The notes: a model not told the origin generated them from the sequence alone. Numbered from the stretch's first letter, positions 32,332 through 45,028 are shown. The stretch: DNA of 64,000 bases from Balamuthia mandrillaris (GCA_031835245.1 JAVKOQ010000189.1:1-64000); one strand, 5' to 3'. Numbers and translations: made by a program.

Positions 32332-33177
32332 TCACCACACCTGCTCTGCCGCTCTCCTGTATTTTTTCTTGTCGCTGCCGTACTCGCGGCTGTCGGCATC
32401 ACTCTCGTCCTCACTGCTGTAGTCGTTCTCTCCCTCACCGTCGACATCGCTCTGGCTTTCATCCTCATCGCTTGAATATTCACTTTTCCTCTCCGCCTGT
32501 TCCCTCAGGAACTCTGCCTTGGGCTGAGCGCATACCGTCCAACAAGAACTGTCCGGCGGAGCCACGCTCAGAGAGAGCAGGCCTCCCGCCGTGCTCTCCT
32601 CGATCTCCTCCCCGCGCATCTCCTTCTCGGTCAAGCCCCAAGGATTCTCCTGGAAGAACAGCTGACGAACGCGAGCAATGGCCTTCTGCTTGGAGGTGTG
32701 CTCGCTGTCGACGTTGCGGTCACCGGGACCGTCATAGCTGTGCCAGCCATCGTCGAGGTAGTCGTCGCTACTCCACACCACGTACGTCAGTCGTGTTTTG
32801 TTTTTATTTTTCTCCGTCTTCTGCGCTCCATTTTGGGTGAGTGCTCTCTTTTTCGCTGATACTTCCACTTTGCCCTTTGTTGGTTTCCCTCCATCTTTGC
32901 TTGCTGTCTTGTCCGATGAGAGCGCTTTCTCCTTTGTCGTAGTTCGTTTTGCAGTTGAGACGTTCTTGTGGGTTGAGGCCGTGGCAGCTTTTGTAGGCTT
33001 TGCTGTAGTCGTTGGCGCCGCGGAAGGTTTATCCGGTTGCTGTAGTTGGTGATTGGCCAACCGGAAGACCAGCTCTTGCTTTCTTCCGCTCACACGAAGG
33101 CCAGCGGCGCGACACTTCTCCTTCAGCTGTACCACCGTCAGCTTTTGCAGCTGCTCCGCTACTTTCAACGTGGCCAT
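32332..33177 (-). CDS. SAP-domain protein
   Basis: Single-exon 281-aa protein from ATG 33177. The first 40 residues hold a SAP motif: LTVVQLKEKCRAAGLRVSGR, then KQELVFRLANH, a helix-extension-helix that binds AT-rich DNA or RNA. A Lys/Thr/Ala-rich linker (45-125) follows. Next is an ordered block of about 90 residues (TYVVWSSDDYLDDGWHSYDG, NPWGLTEKEMRGEEIEESTA, CWTVCAQPKAEFLREQAERK) and an acidic Ser/Asp tail. It is probably a nuclear chromatin or RNA-processing protein; the middle block is not recognised. Confidence 0.82.
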   Translation of the reverse strand: MATLKVAEQLQKLTVVQLKEKCRAAGLRVSGRKQELVFRLANHQLQQPDKPSAAPTTTAKPTKAATASTHKNVSTAKRTTTKEKALSSDKTASKDGGKPTKGKVEVSAKKRALTQNGAQKTEKNKNKTRLTYVVWSSDDYLDDGWHSYDGPGDRNVDSEHTSKQKAIARVRQLFFQENPWGLTEKEMRGEEIEESTAGGLLSLSVAPPDSSCWTVCAQPKAEFLREQAERKSEYSSDEDESQSDVDGEGENDYSSEDESDADSREYGSDKKKYRRAAEQVW

Positions 33178-33320
33178 GACCTTCAATGCTTGCACTTTGC
33201 ACACTTTTTGTGGCAGTTATTCTTTTAAAAATAAAAATGGCGGGAAAATGGGGCTTAATTTTTCCAAGCAGCAATTGCAGCAAAAAAAGTTGGAGAATTA
33301 TAGGGTAGAATCGAGTTTAT

Positions 33321-34118
<798 letters not shown>

Positions 34119-34253
34119 TTATTGCTTCTCGCTGAAAATCAGAGAAGGGGGAGTTTTTCCATGTCGTCATGCATATTCGCTTGGTCTTCTTCCCTCTCCG
34201 CCAGCAAGAACTTTACAGGAACAGGGTTTATTTTCTTGTAACTCATATCCTTA

Positions 34254-37200
34254 TCAACCTCGATGATGCAGATGGTGATAAGTTTGATGTTGCTGGTGTT
34301 GTTCCTCAGCAGCGGAGGGAGCGAAGAGATTGTTTGTCATCTCTTGAAAAGCAACTTCCTCCTGTGACCTTGTGTGAAGCGACTGAGCTCGGCGTCGAGT
34401 GATCGTCGTTGAAGACTCGCCCAACGGTGATGGGGGCATGCATGACGTGGCAGAAGCTGCAGCTGTGGCGAGTGCTGGATGCAACGACCCTGAGTCTAAG
34501 CTGTTGCTCCTCCCTCGTTCGTGCCGCATATCGGTCAGCAAGGAATCAGTAAAACTGGTTTTAGTACCACAAAAAAGATTAGAACAAGGTTAAAGAAAAC
34601 GCAACACAGTAAAAACAAAACGAAAGGTAGAAAAGAAAGCAAGAAAGATTGAAGAAGAACGAGAAGGAACCTGCGCTCTGTTTCGTTGAAACCAAGCTGA
34701 TCAGCACTTCCATCATTGCTGCAAAACGAGTCCATTTCGGTGGTGTTGAGGTATTGGCTGAGCGTTTCCATATCAGAAACGGCGTGAGGATCAAAGTTAG
34801 AGGAAGAAACAGAAGAAGGAGCAGAGGTCTCTGTTGATCCCACCGTTGTTGGTGGCGAGCTGTAATGAGAATAGTGTGCAGAACCAGCAACTGAAGAAGG
34901 AGAAGAAGGTTGTTGTTGATAGGGATTACGAGCTGTATTAGGATGTGGTTGGGGTTGATGTTGTTGGTACTGAAGATGAGAGTACGGATGAGGGGAATGA
35001 CGGTGTTGTTGTTGTTGAACTTGATCCGGTGAATGAAAGTGATGTTGGAGTTGAGAATGAGGATGAGAAGGATGATGGTGATAAGGAGGCGCCGCCATCA
35101 TATCATCTCCAATGTTGTTATTAATAGATGGTGATGTTGTTGGTGTGGCAAAACGACTTTGCATTTGTCCAAGAAATTGGTGTGTGACAGCAGAGGTGGG
35201 ATTATTCGTGAATGGAGGGTGATGATTCGACCACCCGCGAGGGTCGCTGTTGCTTCTCCTTCTTGTGCCTTGTTCTTGACTCACCAGATGGGTAAATGGT
35301 CTAAGTTTGCTTTGTCTCTCGTTACCATTGTTGTTGATGCCATTGTTGTTGTTGTTACTGTTGCGATTTGTTTGTTGCTGAAGATGATCTGGTGTCATTA
35401 AATGAAATTCAGGTTGAGAAAGGGTACGTGGAGAGTTCGCAAGAGCAGCAGAGGAGCGAGAGGTCCGAGGAGAACGAGAAGCCCGCGGAGAAGAGGATCT
35501 TGGAGAAAGGGTCAACACAGAAGAGCCAGTAGAAGAAGATGACGACGAAGAAATAGAATGTGGAGGATCGCCGATGGGAGGAGAATGAGGAGGAGGCGGA
35601 GAACGGTTTGAAGAAATGGTTGTTGAGGGAGAGGAAGGGCGTTGTGGTAATTGTTGCTGATCTACAAGATGAAGTTGATTTTGCAGTTGATAAGGTAGAT
35701 GATGATAGTAATGTTGTTGTTGGTTTGCTACAAATTGAGGCGAAGAAATTTGGGAGTAAGCGGACTCACTGGAAGAATACATGGAAGGAGAAGGCATAGG
35801 AGATGACAATGGAGAGGAAGAAGGAGAGCCGGATGCAGTAGTCAACGGAGAAGATACTGGCGAGAATATTTGATTTGACATAAACATCATAGCACTACTG
35901 GAGTCGTTGTAATGAAGAGGAACACCTCCTTGTCGTTCCAACAGGGTATCGCTATCGCTGCTGCTTCTTTTTCTGTTTCGCAATTGCGCTTGTTGAAAGT
36001 TGTGAGCGAGAGAAGCTCCAAAAGGTGCGCCCGGAACATGAGCACCTCCGAAGGAAGGGGAAGGAGAGGGAGAAGAAGACGAACTAGGAGAGGCAGGAGA
36101 AGCAGGTAGAGGAAAGCGTGAAAGCGGTTGAGATCGACTTCGAGGAAGAGAAGAGGAAAACGAAGCCATCGCCGAGGGAGGTATTGAAGAAGCGGGAGAA
36201 GAAGGAACTGGTGACGACGAAATGTTTTGTTGATTATGTAAGGGGGCAGAATAAGCGGGAGAAGGAGGCAGGTAAGCGGTGTTTATGGAGGAGTCATGAT
36301 GAGTGTGTTGTGGTGGAGCGCCCCAACTTTGGCTTCTTCTTCGAGTGGCTATGCCCTAAACGTTTTCAAGATAGAAAGAATATTTGTTTCAGTGAGAAGA
36401 AAAGGAAAAATAACTTGTAGAAGAAGGAAACACAAAGAAGAAGAACAACGAAAAAAAGGAAAATAAAACAAAGAAAAGAGAGAAGAGAAAAAGGAAAGAA
36501 ATAAGTGCCTCTTCTTCAAAAATATTGGGTGACCGCCGAGAAAGAGCGTTATTTTCTATGGGCAGAATAGGAACTACTGAACTGGAATTTGATGCAGCCG
36601 ACGCAGAAGAAGCAGAAGAATGTTTGCTCCTACTGTTGTTGTAATTGCTATGAACGTGATTGTTGTCGGTGTCTTCGCATTTAGTTTCCATTTCGTAACA
36701 TAAAACGGCTTCTATCCATGCAAATAAGAGACGGAACTGTTTGATAGTTGTTGCGTCGTTTAGGATCAATTCGGCCATCAGTTGAGAAAAGAAATGAGAC
36801 CTGTTTGAAATTAGTTTTTTTTTGTTAGGGTGAATGCCTCAACGAGAGAGAGAGAGAGGGAGAGAAGAGAGAAACCATTGTAAGATGAGTTGATGAAAAC
36901 TGTTATAAACAAGACTACTCTCTTGTTTAGTAAGTTGTCTATTTTTTCTCGCCGCATCGAAAGAAGAAGTGGTTTGGGAAGACTTGGAATGGTTGGTATT
37001 GATGCTATTGTCGTAAGTAGCGCCATCATTTGACGAGGAAAAGCTGAAACAGGTATCAACGAGATCTTTCAGCCACTTCGTCCAGTAGCTAAGGTTTGCT
37101 GCGGTAGAAGGTTCCTCGCAACAAAGAAGTTTCGTTATCTCATCTACCAGTTGATGAGGCAACAGGTAGACGGGACGGGGCAACTGCGCTTCCTTTCTTC

Positions 37201-38832
37201 TATTCTTCCTGCTCTTTCGTGTTGTATTTTTTGTTGTCGTTTTTCCATTTCCATTTCCATTCGAACCGGTTGCAACAGAACCTACTTCCATTCGTTCTGA
37301 TTGTTGTTGTTGCTTATCTCCTTCCTCTTCCAACTCTTCTTCCTCCTCCATTCTCCTTGATTCTTCCTCATTCGTCATTGATGAGTTGATATTATTGGTC
37401 ATGTATTCCGTGCCTTCCTCCATTCCTTCCGAAGACGGAGAAGATGATGAAGAGGAGATAAACGATGTTCCATTAATCACAAGTGAAGCGTTTCCTGTGT
37501 TAAAAAAGTTAAAGAACAACAAAGAGTAAAACAGGAGGAGAAATAGAACAGAAACAATTACCGATTCCGCTAGAAAAATAAGGCATTTGCATGATTAAGA
37601 ACTGTACATCTAGATTTTGCCAGTCTTGGAGCATTCTCATTGTGCAATGAGGAGCTTGTTGGACCTCTCCGTGATGGCCACGCTGCTGCGTGCTCATTAT
37701 TTCGTGTTGTAACTTGGCGCCCAAATAGCTAATCATACCCCGTTTATGCAACTTTACACAAAACAATTTGACGGCTATTTAATGTGAGTTTGTTTTCGTT
37801 TCTATTTAGTATTTGTTTCAACCATGAAAGATGGAGAAGCAAAGAAGAAGGGAGAAATCAGCATAAAGAAAGAATACCTGCGCGCCGAGCTTCAGCCAGC
37901 TCGATTGGTACTGAAAAGCTACTTGCTTCATTGAGCCATACCGGGAGTAATCGGGAAATTTTGATGATGAGGGTGGATGTGCCCGTGGTTGTAATTTGAA
38001 ACGGATCACGAATGAGTAAGTTCAGTAACTCCTGAAGAGGCAGACGAGACAAGGAGAAGTGAGAAAAAAAGTAGTTCAGAGACAAAGGATAAAACGAGCA
38101 GTAAGAAAGAACCTTGTAAACCATATTATCAATGTCGATGATCTGACTTATGACAGACTCATTCTGAAAGAGGGTCAAGAAGCGGTTGGCGTTGGGCCAA
38201 AAGTCAAAGATGGCGTCGTGAATGGCGTCCAGCTGCAGGTTGGCAACGGCTTCAAAGATATTTTGGTAGTGCACTTGATACATTACAGAGAAACGAACGG
38301 CCTCCTCTCTCAACTGAGACGGGATACCAGTTATGTTCAGGCTAAAATCGGGGCAAGATATTTGTACGACGGAAGAAGCAGAGGAAGAAGAGGAAGAAGG
38401 AGATGAGGAGCGAGTTGCACGACTACTGTCAAGCATGTCAGTGGTAGCAGGAGAAGGAGAAGCGGTGGCAGAAGAAGCCGATGAGGAAGGAGGAGCGAGA
38501 TCGACAAAGTCGTCGGACAAAGTCGGCGGCGGTCTATCTCGAGTAATCTTTTCTACATTATAGGCAGGTGAAGAAGAAGAAATGTAGGCTGAGGCTGAAG
38601 AAGAAGGAGTGGGGACCGGAGAAGGCGTCCCGTGTTGTTGTTGGTGTTGGTAGTGCCGATGTTGTTGTTGATATGAATGAGACCAACCATGTTGCGACGG
38701 TGGCGCTACCCCTCCTTGATGTGCTTCTGAGTGCAGGACAAATGGGTTGGTGGTAGTAGTGGTAGTAGTGGCGGTAGTCGTTGTGGTTGCCGTAGTCCCG
38801 AAGTGGCCGCCGTAGGCTTCGTGATGCTCCAT
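34254..38832 (-). CDS. Large low-complexity protein with an RFX dimerisation-like region, no RFX DNA-binding domain
   Basis: Seven exons: 38113-38832, 37878-38031, 37562-37774, 36876-37494, 36509-36800, 34671-36355 and 34254-34554, encoding 1327 aa. Exon 5 to 6 seems to use a GC-AG intron. The N-terminus is Thr/His/Gln/Ser-rich. Residues about 155-620 follow the order of the RFX extended dimerisation region. It shows VRFSVMYQVHYQNIFEAVAN, IDIDNMVYKELLNLLI, PVWLNEASSFSVPIELAEAR, HCTMRMLQDWQNLDVQFLIM, NLSYWTKWLKDLVDTCF, SFHQLILQWSHFFSQLMAEL and TIKQFRLLFAWIEAVLCYEM. These parallel animal RFX1 blocks (ML-DW-N-D, Y-EWLD-MVDRC, QFLL-W, and the final F-L-L-Y segment). The C-terminal 700 residues are Ser/Pro/Gln/His/Asn-rich. 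It may partner the DNA-binding RFX protein at 28523. Confidence 0.78.
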
Positions 38833-38887
38833 TATTTTTCTCTCCTCCCCTCGATCTATTTTTCTTTCCCCTCCCCTCTGATCTTTT

Positions 38888-38927
<40 letters not shown>

Positions 38928-39568
38928 CTTGCACCACTATTTTAAAACCAATCGGATTGGCAGCAATCAAAAAAAAAAAAACGTTAAAAAAAAGGTTAGC
39001 GGCAAGCAATCGACGAAATACAAAAAAAACAACAACAAACCTTACAGAGAGAGAGAGAGAGAGAAACAGGAGGTGTCGGCCAAAACAACAGAGGAGAGGC
39101 GAGAGAACGAACAAACACCAAAAAAAAAAGAATCTTTGTTTGGGGGCCTTTCCTCTGGTCTCTCCTCTCTCTTCTCTTTTCGTTTTTTTTTTGGGATTTT
39201 TTCTGCTGCAGATTTTCCTTTTTAGGGTGTCTGCAGAAAATAATATCATGGGAGGACCGGAGAGAAGACACGAGATCCCCTTTGGGCAATTACCTGGATG
39301 GACCGGAGATAGGGCAGGCAGATCTTGGGACGCGGTGTGGTTCTGGCTGTCTGTCTTCGCCCCCCCGCATCTAGAGGGTGGTGGGGTGATGGGGCGATCG
39401 AAGAAACGTGTGCTGGTGATGTTTTTTTTTTTGTTGTTTCGTTTGGAACGGGACAGGCGTTCTCTTCGGAAGTCTCTCATCTCTCTTCGTGATTAGGAAA
39501 GAAGCTAGCGAAGGGAGAGTATTACAAACAGGAAAAAACAGAAAAGTGGGGAGGCTTTCTCTCTCTCT
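38833..39568. other. Intergenic, upstream of the RFX-like gene
   Basis: It contains (GA)n tracts at about 38889-38924 and 39046-39064 and several A/T homopolymers. The minus frame stays open upstream to 39480 but reads as low-quality sequence without homology, so it is taken as leader/promoter. Confidence 0.45.
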
Positions 39569-42183
39569 CTACGTGGCAGCATAAAGCTCGGAGCTGACGA
39601 TGGTGGTGGCAGGGTTGAAGATCGGGTTTTCGCTCACCGGGGTGGCGCCAGGCTTGGCCAGGTTGCTGGACACGTTGGCCCTCATCAGCTTCTTCCGCTT
39701 CTTGCGGATAAAGTAGGCGGCTGCTGCCGCTCCGAGACCTACCGCGGCCACGCCAGCAACACCTCCTAGCACACCGCCAGCGATAACTGTTGGGTGTTTC
39801 GGGGTTTGTATCGAATTAGAGTTGTGCAACAAAAAAGAAAGGAGACCGTACCGCCATCAGAAGTTCCGCCACCGCCACCGCCATCCGCTTGTTCTACGCA
39901 GGAGCAGGTGCTTTCTTGGAACACCAATCCACTCGTGCCGGCTTCCTCCTCTTCCTCCTCAGGACCTCCCTCTCCATCTGTTTGCACCGCAGCACAAGCC
40001 TCTGCGCTCAATCCACACATACACTTGCACTCTCCATCGGTATCGACTACATAGTTCTCATGCTCCTCTTTGCAGTTTTCATCCGTCAGAATGAGGCATT
40101 CGCAGATGCAAGTCTCTGGATTCAGGCGATACCCTTCGGCGCAGCTCTCCTCTGTCAAAGAGCAGCGGCACTGACAAGAGTCGGGGTGCTTCTTCCAGTC
40201 AGCGTTGCCTCCCTTTCTGTTGGCACAGATCTCATCCGTCAGAGGGCAGGAGCACTCGCACTGCTGGTTGGCAACGGCATCAGGACCCAGTGCGTGGCAA
40301 TCTAAGCCACACTCGCAACGGCACTCTCCATTGGTCTTCTTCCTCCAGGCAGGATTGTTGCCGTTGTCCTTGGCGCAGATGTCATCGGTCAAGGGGCAGA
40401 AACAGCCACAGACTGCAGGGTCAGTGTTGGCCTTGGCATACGGGCTATTCTGCATTTGGGTCCGACACTTGGCGTCTGTTATCTGACATTCGCACTCGCA
40501 GCGGTTTGACTTCTTGCCCCAGTTGTTGTTGCTGTACTTGGTCCTGCACCATTGGGAGGTGGTGGCATCACACTGGCAGCCGCAGGTGTCCGCCTTGAAC
40601 ATGGACTCCTTTCCGTTAAGATCTTCGCAACCCTTCTGCGTGAGGGTGCAGCGACAGCCACAGCTGCCTGGGGTCTTCTCGTACCAAGGGCTCAGCTTCA
40701 GTTCCACGCAGTCTTGGTTGGAATCGATCGGGCAGGAGCAGGAGCAACTGGTTGGGTTGAACACGGCGTTCGGTCCCAGTTGGCTTTGGCACTGAGAGGT
40801 GGAGAGGCCGCACTCACAGCCGCAGGAGCCGTCCTTCTTCTTGATGAAGTTGGGGTTGTTCCCGTTTTGTGTGGCGCACGCTTGGTTATTGCTCAACGGG
40901 CAGTAGCAGGAGCAGTCCGCCTAAAAGAAAAGAGAGAACGAAACTGTTCAGATGAAACAATATCAAACTCACTTTGAGGGGGGAGGAGAATACCTCTCTC
41001 CAGTTAGGGTTGGCAGCCGTACAAGAGGAGGCATCGTTGATACATTGACAATTGCACGTGGCCCCCGCTTCCACCGGCTTCTTGCCTGCCGTACAAGTCA
41101 CTCCATCGCAAGGACACTTGGGTTTCTCCAACTGGACGTTGCCCGCTTGAATGTGAACCGATTCGGGAGTGGTACAAAAGTTGTTGCTGAAAAAGCTTCT
41201 CTCTGCTGGAGGGTTTCCGTTCTCCCATGCATCCTCGTTGTATAGAGCGTCAATGCAACCAGAGAAGATGGTGATCCTGTTGTTGGCAGCCTTGTCTGCG
41301 GTGGAACATCCGCTGGTCCCCAACCTGCACTTGTCCTTCAAAAGGAGGAAGGTGCCGATGACCACCGGATTCTTGGGACTGCAGCACTTGCCATGGGAAG
41401 ATTGGTCCTTGCAACCCCATTGCGAGACCAACGTCTCTCCCACCCACATGGCCTCTCGGCCGGAGCAGTCGTTGTCCGTGCTGCACATTCTGTTGTTGTT
41501 GCCGATGTAGTTGTCTGCGTCCCTCACCATCAACGCTTTGTTGCCGTTGAGGTTGTAGTCCGTGGCTTTGAGGTTGTAGTTGTACCTGAGGGGGAAGCCA
41601 TACGTTCCTTTGGTGCATTCGTTCTGGACGGTGACGAACATGGTCTCGTCTCGTTGGTCTGTGCAGCTCTCCGAGTTGAAGTGGTCCTCGATTTGGTACC
41701 ACCCTGTCTGCTTCACTCCTGTTATCAACCTGTGTGACCAAAAGAATATATAATGAGAAGAACGGAAAGAGCGACAAGAATGTGCTGAACGATAGAGCAA
41801 AAACAAAAAGGCAACCACCAGAAAGTGAACAAAAACAAAGTTTCAAAAACATACGCTGTACTGGGTCCCCCAGCCCTCCATGTTTCAAACTCTTTGCCCT
41901 GATAGGGTGTATAACTACCTGAGGTCCTGTGAATTTTGAGTTGTGCGTTGGTTATAACCGGTGCTCCACAAGCAACCTTTTTTATAGTTTTGGAACGAAT
42001 GAGAGGTCAAAAACGAGCCGTATAAAAGGCGCGGAGGGTTACCGCACACTGGCCGGTGGTGTAAACTATTTCAGAGGGGTCTCGAGCCGCAGGCTCAGAG
42101 CCGATGGTTGCGGTAGCCGTCCAAAACAAACGCAACACCAACAAACCCAGGAGCAGGAGGGGCGGTCTTTGCGAGGACTTCAT
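39569..42183 (-). CDS. Cys-rich type I membrane protein with tandem small Cys modules
   Basis: Five exons, 42043-42183, 41855-41976, 40994-41729, 39852-40920 and 39569-39786, give 761 aa. A signal peptide (PPLLLLGLLVLRLFWTATA) precedes a unique domain of about 250 residues (GWYQIEDHFNSESC, GTYGFPLRYNYNLKATDYN, SGREAMWVGETLVSQWGC). Then come about ten modules of 35-40 residues, patterned C-x-C-x-C then a polar loop and C-x-C-x-C (e.g. GSCGCECGLSTSQC, ADTCGCQC, GECRCECGLDC). A Gly-rich linker leads to one TM segment (VIAGGVLGGVAGVAAVGLGA) and a 45-residue basic tail. This looks like a surface adhesion or sensing protein. A short first intron hides the signal-peptide exon; its true start was found by matching phase to ATG 42183. 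Confidence 0.82.
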
Positions 42184-42448
42184 AGCTGTAGCTTTGGTCT
42201 TTGAAGCTAAACCCGCTTCGAAACGACGCTTGGCCGAATTACCGTAAGGGTAAGGTAGCCATTTTATGGTAACCTATTAGAAGGCGCCATTGGCAGAGCT
42301 AAGCTCGATATCTTGCGTTTCAACCCAACCTGTTAGGTACCTGAAACCTAATATGCTATCCTGACTGAACCGAACAACCTATTAGAAAACTATCAGATTA
42401 ATCAAAAACAAAAAGAAAAGAAAAGAAGAAAAGAAAAGAAAAGAAAGA

Positions 42449-43087
42449 ATGGATAAAAGGGTGCAACAGTTTCACACCGATGCGCTCAAAGGAAAGCACG
42501 CCAAGACGCCAAAGGAAATAGCCACGCTGCGACGGTTTCTCTTCAAGAACCAAAACCACCGCTTTGGCGAGAACGAGAAGACTCGCCTCTTCAGCGCCGT
42601 GCAAACCTATTACAGCATGTATCAGTCCTCCTCTGCTCCTTCTGCGGCGGCAAAGAAAGAAGACAGCGGAGGTGAGAATCCTGTGGTGGGACTGTTGGAG
42701 GACGCACTGAAGATGCCCTTCACCGTGTTCAGCACCAAACACAAAAAGACCATGCTCAAATGGTACACCGAACTAACGGGAAAGCAATTGAGCATTGAGG
42801 ATGATGAAGAGGAAGGAGACTCAGACCTCTCTTCCTCTGCCACTTTCACAGAGGTAAAGTCGTACCTGTTGTTGAACATCGACGAAGCTGCGGAGGATTT
42901 GCTGACGTTGATGGATGAGGAGGACGAAAGCGTGGTGCGGGAGAACCTGCGGTTGAGCTGTTGTGCTGACCAAGCAATGGGGGAGCGCATCCGAAGCGCC
43001 TTTCAGGAAGGCAAAGAAGTGGTTGTGTCCATCGGTCGAACAGCTTCTTCTGCCGACCGTCTTTTTGATTTTCGAATAGCGAAATAA
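42449..43087 (+). CDS. Unknown soluble 212-aa protein
   Basis: Single exon, ATG 42449 preceded by an A/G-rich leader (AAGAAAAG units). The protein is charged and helical in appearance: HTDALKGKHAKTPKEIATLR, FTVFSTKHKKTMLKWYTELT, an acidic loop (EDDEEEGDSD), and SYLLLNIDEAAEDLLTLMDE. No signal peptide or TM segment is visible. No family recognised. The codon use and lack of repeats support a real gene. Confidence 0.7.
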   Translation: MDKRVQQFHTDALKGKHAKTPKEIATLRRFLFKNQNHRFGENEKTRLFSAVQTYYSMYQSSSAPSAAAKKEDSGGENPVVGLLEDALKMPFTVFSTKHKKTMLKWYTELTGKQLSIEDDEEEGDSDLSSSATFTEVKSYLLLNIDEAAEDLLTLMDEEDESVVRENLRLSCCADQAMGERIRSAFQEGKEVVVSIGRTASSADRLFDFRIAK

Positions 43088-43169
43088 AAGTGATAACAGC
43101 AAAGAACAGAAGAGAAAGGGAAAAAAAAAAGAATTGCAAGTAAAGAACCTTTGGAAGTGTTTTGCTTTG

Positions 43170-44373
43170 TCAGGAAGAAGAAGGAAACATACGTTGTTTC
43201 AGTTTGTTGATGTAGTTGAGTTTTTGTTGGTAGGAATAGGCTTTCACGCGCGCGCTTGTGGATGGAATGACAAACACTCCTATTCCTGGTACGACCGCAT
43301 CTTCTCCTTGATACCCTAATATACACTTTGGTTTGTGAGATAAAAGAAAAGTGCAGCGCACAAAAAACAAAAAGTTAGCAATGTTATTAAAAAGGATGAG
43401 AAAGAAGAAGCGAAAAAGAAACATACGAAAAGAAATACACGAAACAAGAACGAATAAAGACTTGAATAAAAGAAGGGGACTAAAAAAGTTGAGAAAGAAA
43501 CAAAAAGAAGAGAAAGGAAATACTCGTTTTCCGGTGATGGCTTCGTAGATGCCTTTGCCATTGAAGCAAATGAAGCGCGGCCGGTAATGTTCCAGTTTGG
43601 CCACCAACAAGGCGAACCCATCGTGAAGTTCTTCCTCTGATAGTTCCGAGCTGCTCTTTGAAGGTCGCGCACATAAACAGGTCAAACCAATCTTTTCGAG
43701 AATTTAAAGAAACGTCACAAAACATATCAAGCAAGCAAAGCAAAGAGAGAGAGAGAGACAGAGAGAGAGAGACAGAGACAGAGACAGTGACAGTGACAGA
43801 GACAGAGACAGAGACAGTGACAGAGACAGAGACATAGAGACAGAGAGACGAGAGAAGACACAGAAAAAAGAAACTCACGCCATGGGTATTGATAAGATGA
43901 TCGTGTGAACAGTCAAAACTTTGCGGTACGAGACCAGAGTCTCGCAACAACGGCCAGAAATGGTTGCTGGCATGGGCGTAGTGGTGTTGTCGCGTCGAGG
44001 AGGATATACCCGGATTGTCTCCAACCTTATGTGTTACACACAAATGAAAGAAAGTCAATGGAAAGAAAGAAAGAAACGACAAGAAAGAAACGACAAGAAA
44101 GAAAGAAAGAAAGAAAGAAAGAATAAAAAGGAGAAAGCGTACGAAAATCAAGTCCAGGCCGGGAGCAAGGTAGTCAGGAAGACCACTACCACCGGCGGGG
44201 GTGCCGGCCGTTTTAACCCCCATCAGCACGCCAGCTGTCGTCGTTGTTGCAGCGGGAAGAGTGGGTTTGCTGTGGAAGGAAGAGGAAGCCCGAGTGACAA
44301 CAGCGGATTCTGCGTCTTTCATGGCTGTCACGATAGCTTCCCACTCGTCCATAGAAACCTGTTCCACTTCCAT
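43170..44373 (-). CDS. Mismatch-specific thymine/uracil DNA glycosylase (TDG/MUG family)
   Basis: Four exons, 44143-44373, 43879-44025, 43524-43691 and 43170-43325, encode 233 aa. Family blocks: LPDYLAPGLDLIFVGDNPGI with the catalytic Asn of the GxNPG motif, HHYAHASNHFWPLLRDSGLV, DHLINTHGIGLTCLCARP, RPRFICFNGKGIYEAITGKR, and the lesion-loop equivalent FVIPSTSAR (human MPSSSAR). It removes T or U from G mismatches to start base-excision repair. The intron after the second exon holds a (GACAGA)n repeat. A roughly 75-residue N-terminus precedes the fold. The last intron's acceptor was set at CCAAAG (43326) because the next AG would break the frame. Confidence 0.92.
43747..43850 (-). repeat. GACAGA/GACAGT hexamer repeat in TDG intron 2
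   Basis: About 100 bp of GAGACAGA, GACAGT and similar units, following a (GA)n start. It lies wholly inside the intron between exons 2 and 3 of the glycosylase gene. Confidence 0.8.
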
Positions 44374-44454
44374 CTTCAGAAGATTCAACAGCTATTTTTT
44401 TTGGTACCAATTTTCTTTCAAAAAGACATACTTTTTCCTAGAAAAAATTTGTCG

Positions 44455-44574
44455 TCTCGTGTCTTTGCTCCTGTCCTTTGCAAGGGACAAGAGTCCTCCG
44501 TTAACTCAAGGGAGCAGAATTTTTCAGAATCCTTTGAACGATACTCTTCAAAGGACAGGAGCAAAGACACGAGA
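44455..44574. repeat. 26-bp perfect inverted repeat with 68-nt loop
   Basis: Left arm 44455-44480 begins TCTCGTGTCTTTGCTC; right arm 44549-44574 is its exact reverse complement. A 19-bp unit (ACAGGAGCAAAGACACGAG) is then repeated directly at 44555-44573 and 44574-44592. It could be a miniature inverted-repeat element or a structured RNA. Confidence 0.75.
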
Positions 44575-44920
44575 CAGGAGCAAAGACACGAGAGCCCAAA
44601 AGGAAAATAAAATATATGACATGCAATAAAATAATATTTATGTTTTTGGGTCCTGGAATGGTTGTTTGACAGGGAAAAGCGGGCAACGCTTTCTCTTCTA
44701 TCGACCAGCCATGTTTTTCTCTCCATTTGCTGTCTTCTTCAGCAATGCGTTGCCTTTTGACGGCTGCTTTTTGTTGGTGATCTTCTCCCTTTTTCTTTTT
44801 CATTCTCTTTCTGCTTCTCTTTTTCGAGTCGTTGGGTGTGTTTTTAGTTACAGTCTCCGTAACAAGCACGAGCCAACCGGCACGAGGCAGGAAATTGCAA
44901 GCCAACAGGAAACTGAGGAG

Positions 44921-44945
44921 AAGTCGAAGTAACGCAACTCTGTGC
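44921..44945 (+). promoter_or_regulatory. Promoter block shared by four-TM genes A1 and A2
   Basis: AAGTCGAAGTAACGCAACT then CTGTGC. The same block with one substitution and two fewer bases lies at 46002-46024 upstream of A2, immediately before its TATA box. The common spacing suggests a core promoter element or shared ancestry of the duplicated promoter. Confidence 0.5.
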
Positions 44946-45028
44946 GGAAATTCTCTTTTTTTTTTGGTTCACTTTTCCAAACACAAAACAACTCTTCGCC
45001 TTTTCTCTGCCCACAAGCTCGCTTACAC

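Noticed and set aside
38833-39480. Upstream extension of the RFX-like gene to 39480
   Set aside because: The open frame reads hydrophobic and CT-repeat-derived sequence; the first plausible ATG with normal composition is at 38832.
42021-42033. TATAAAAGGCGCG looking like a plus-strand TATA box
   Set aside because: It lies within the first intron of the minus-strand Cys-rich gene once the signal-peptide exon is identified; no plus-strand transcript start is expected nearby, and the next plus gene starts 420 bp on with its own leader.
42030-42260. GC-rich block suspected to be a structured RNA or rRNA-like fragment
   Set aside because: Most of it is exon 1 (signal peptide) of the Cys-rich protein at 39569-42183, which closes in phase.
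44501-44905. Minus-strand charged frame upstream of four-TM gene A1
   Set aside because: It has a protein-like basic stretch but no upstream ATG, overlaps the inverted repeat and ends in hydrophobic noise; not enough to call a gene.
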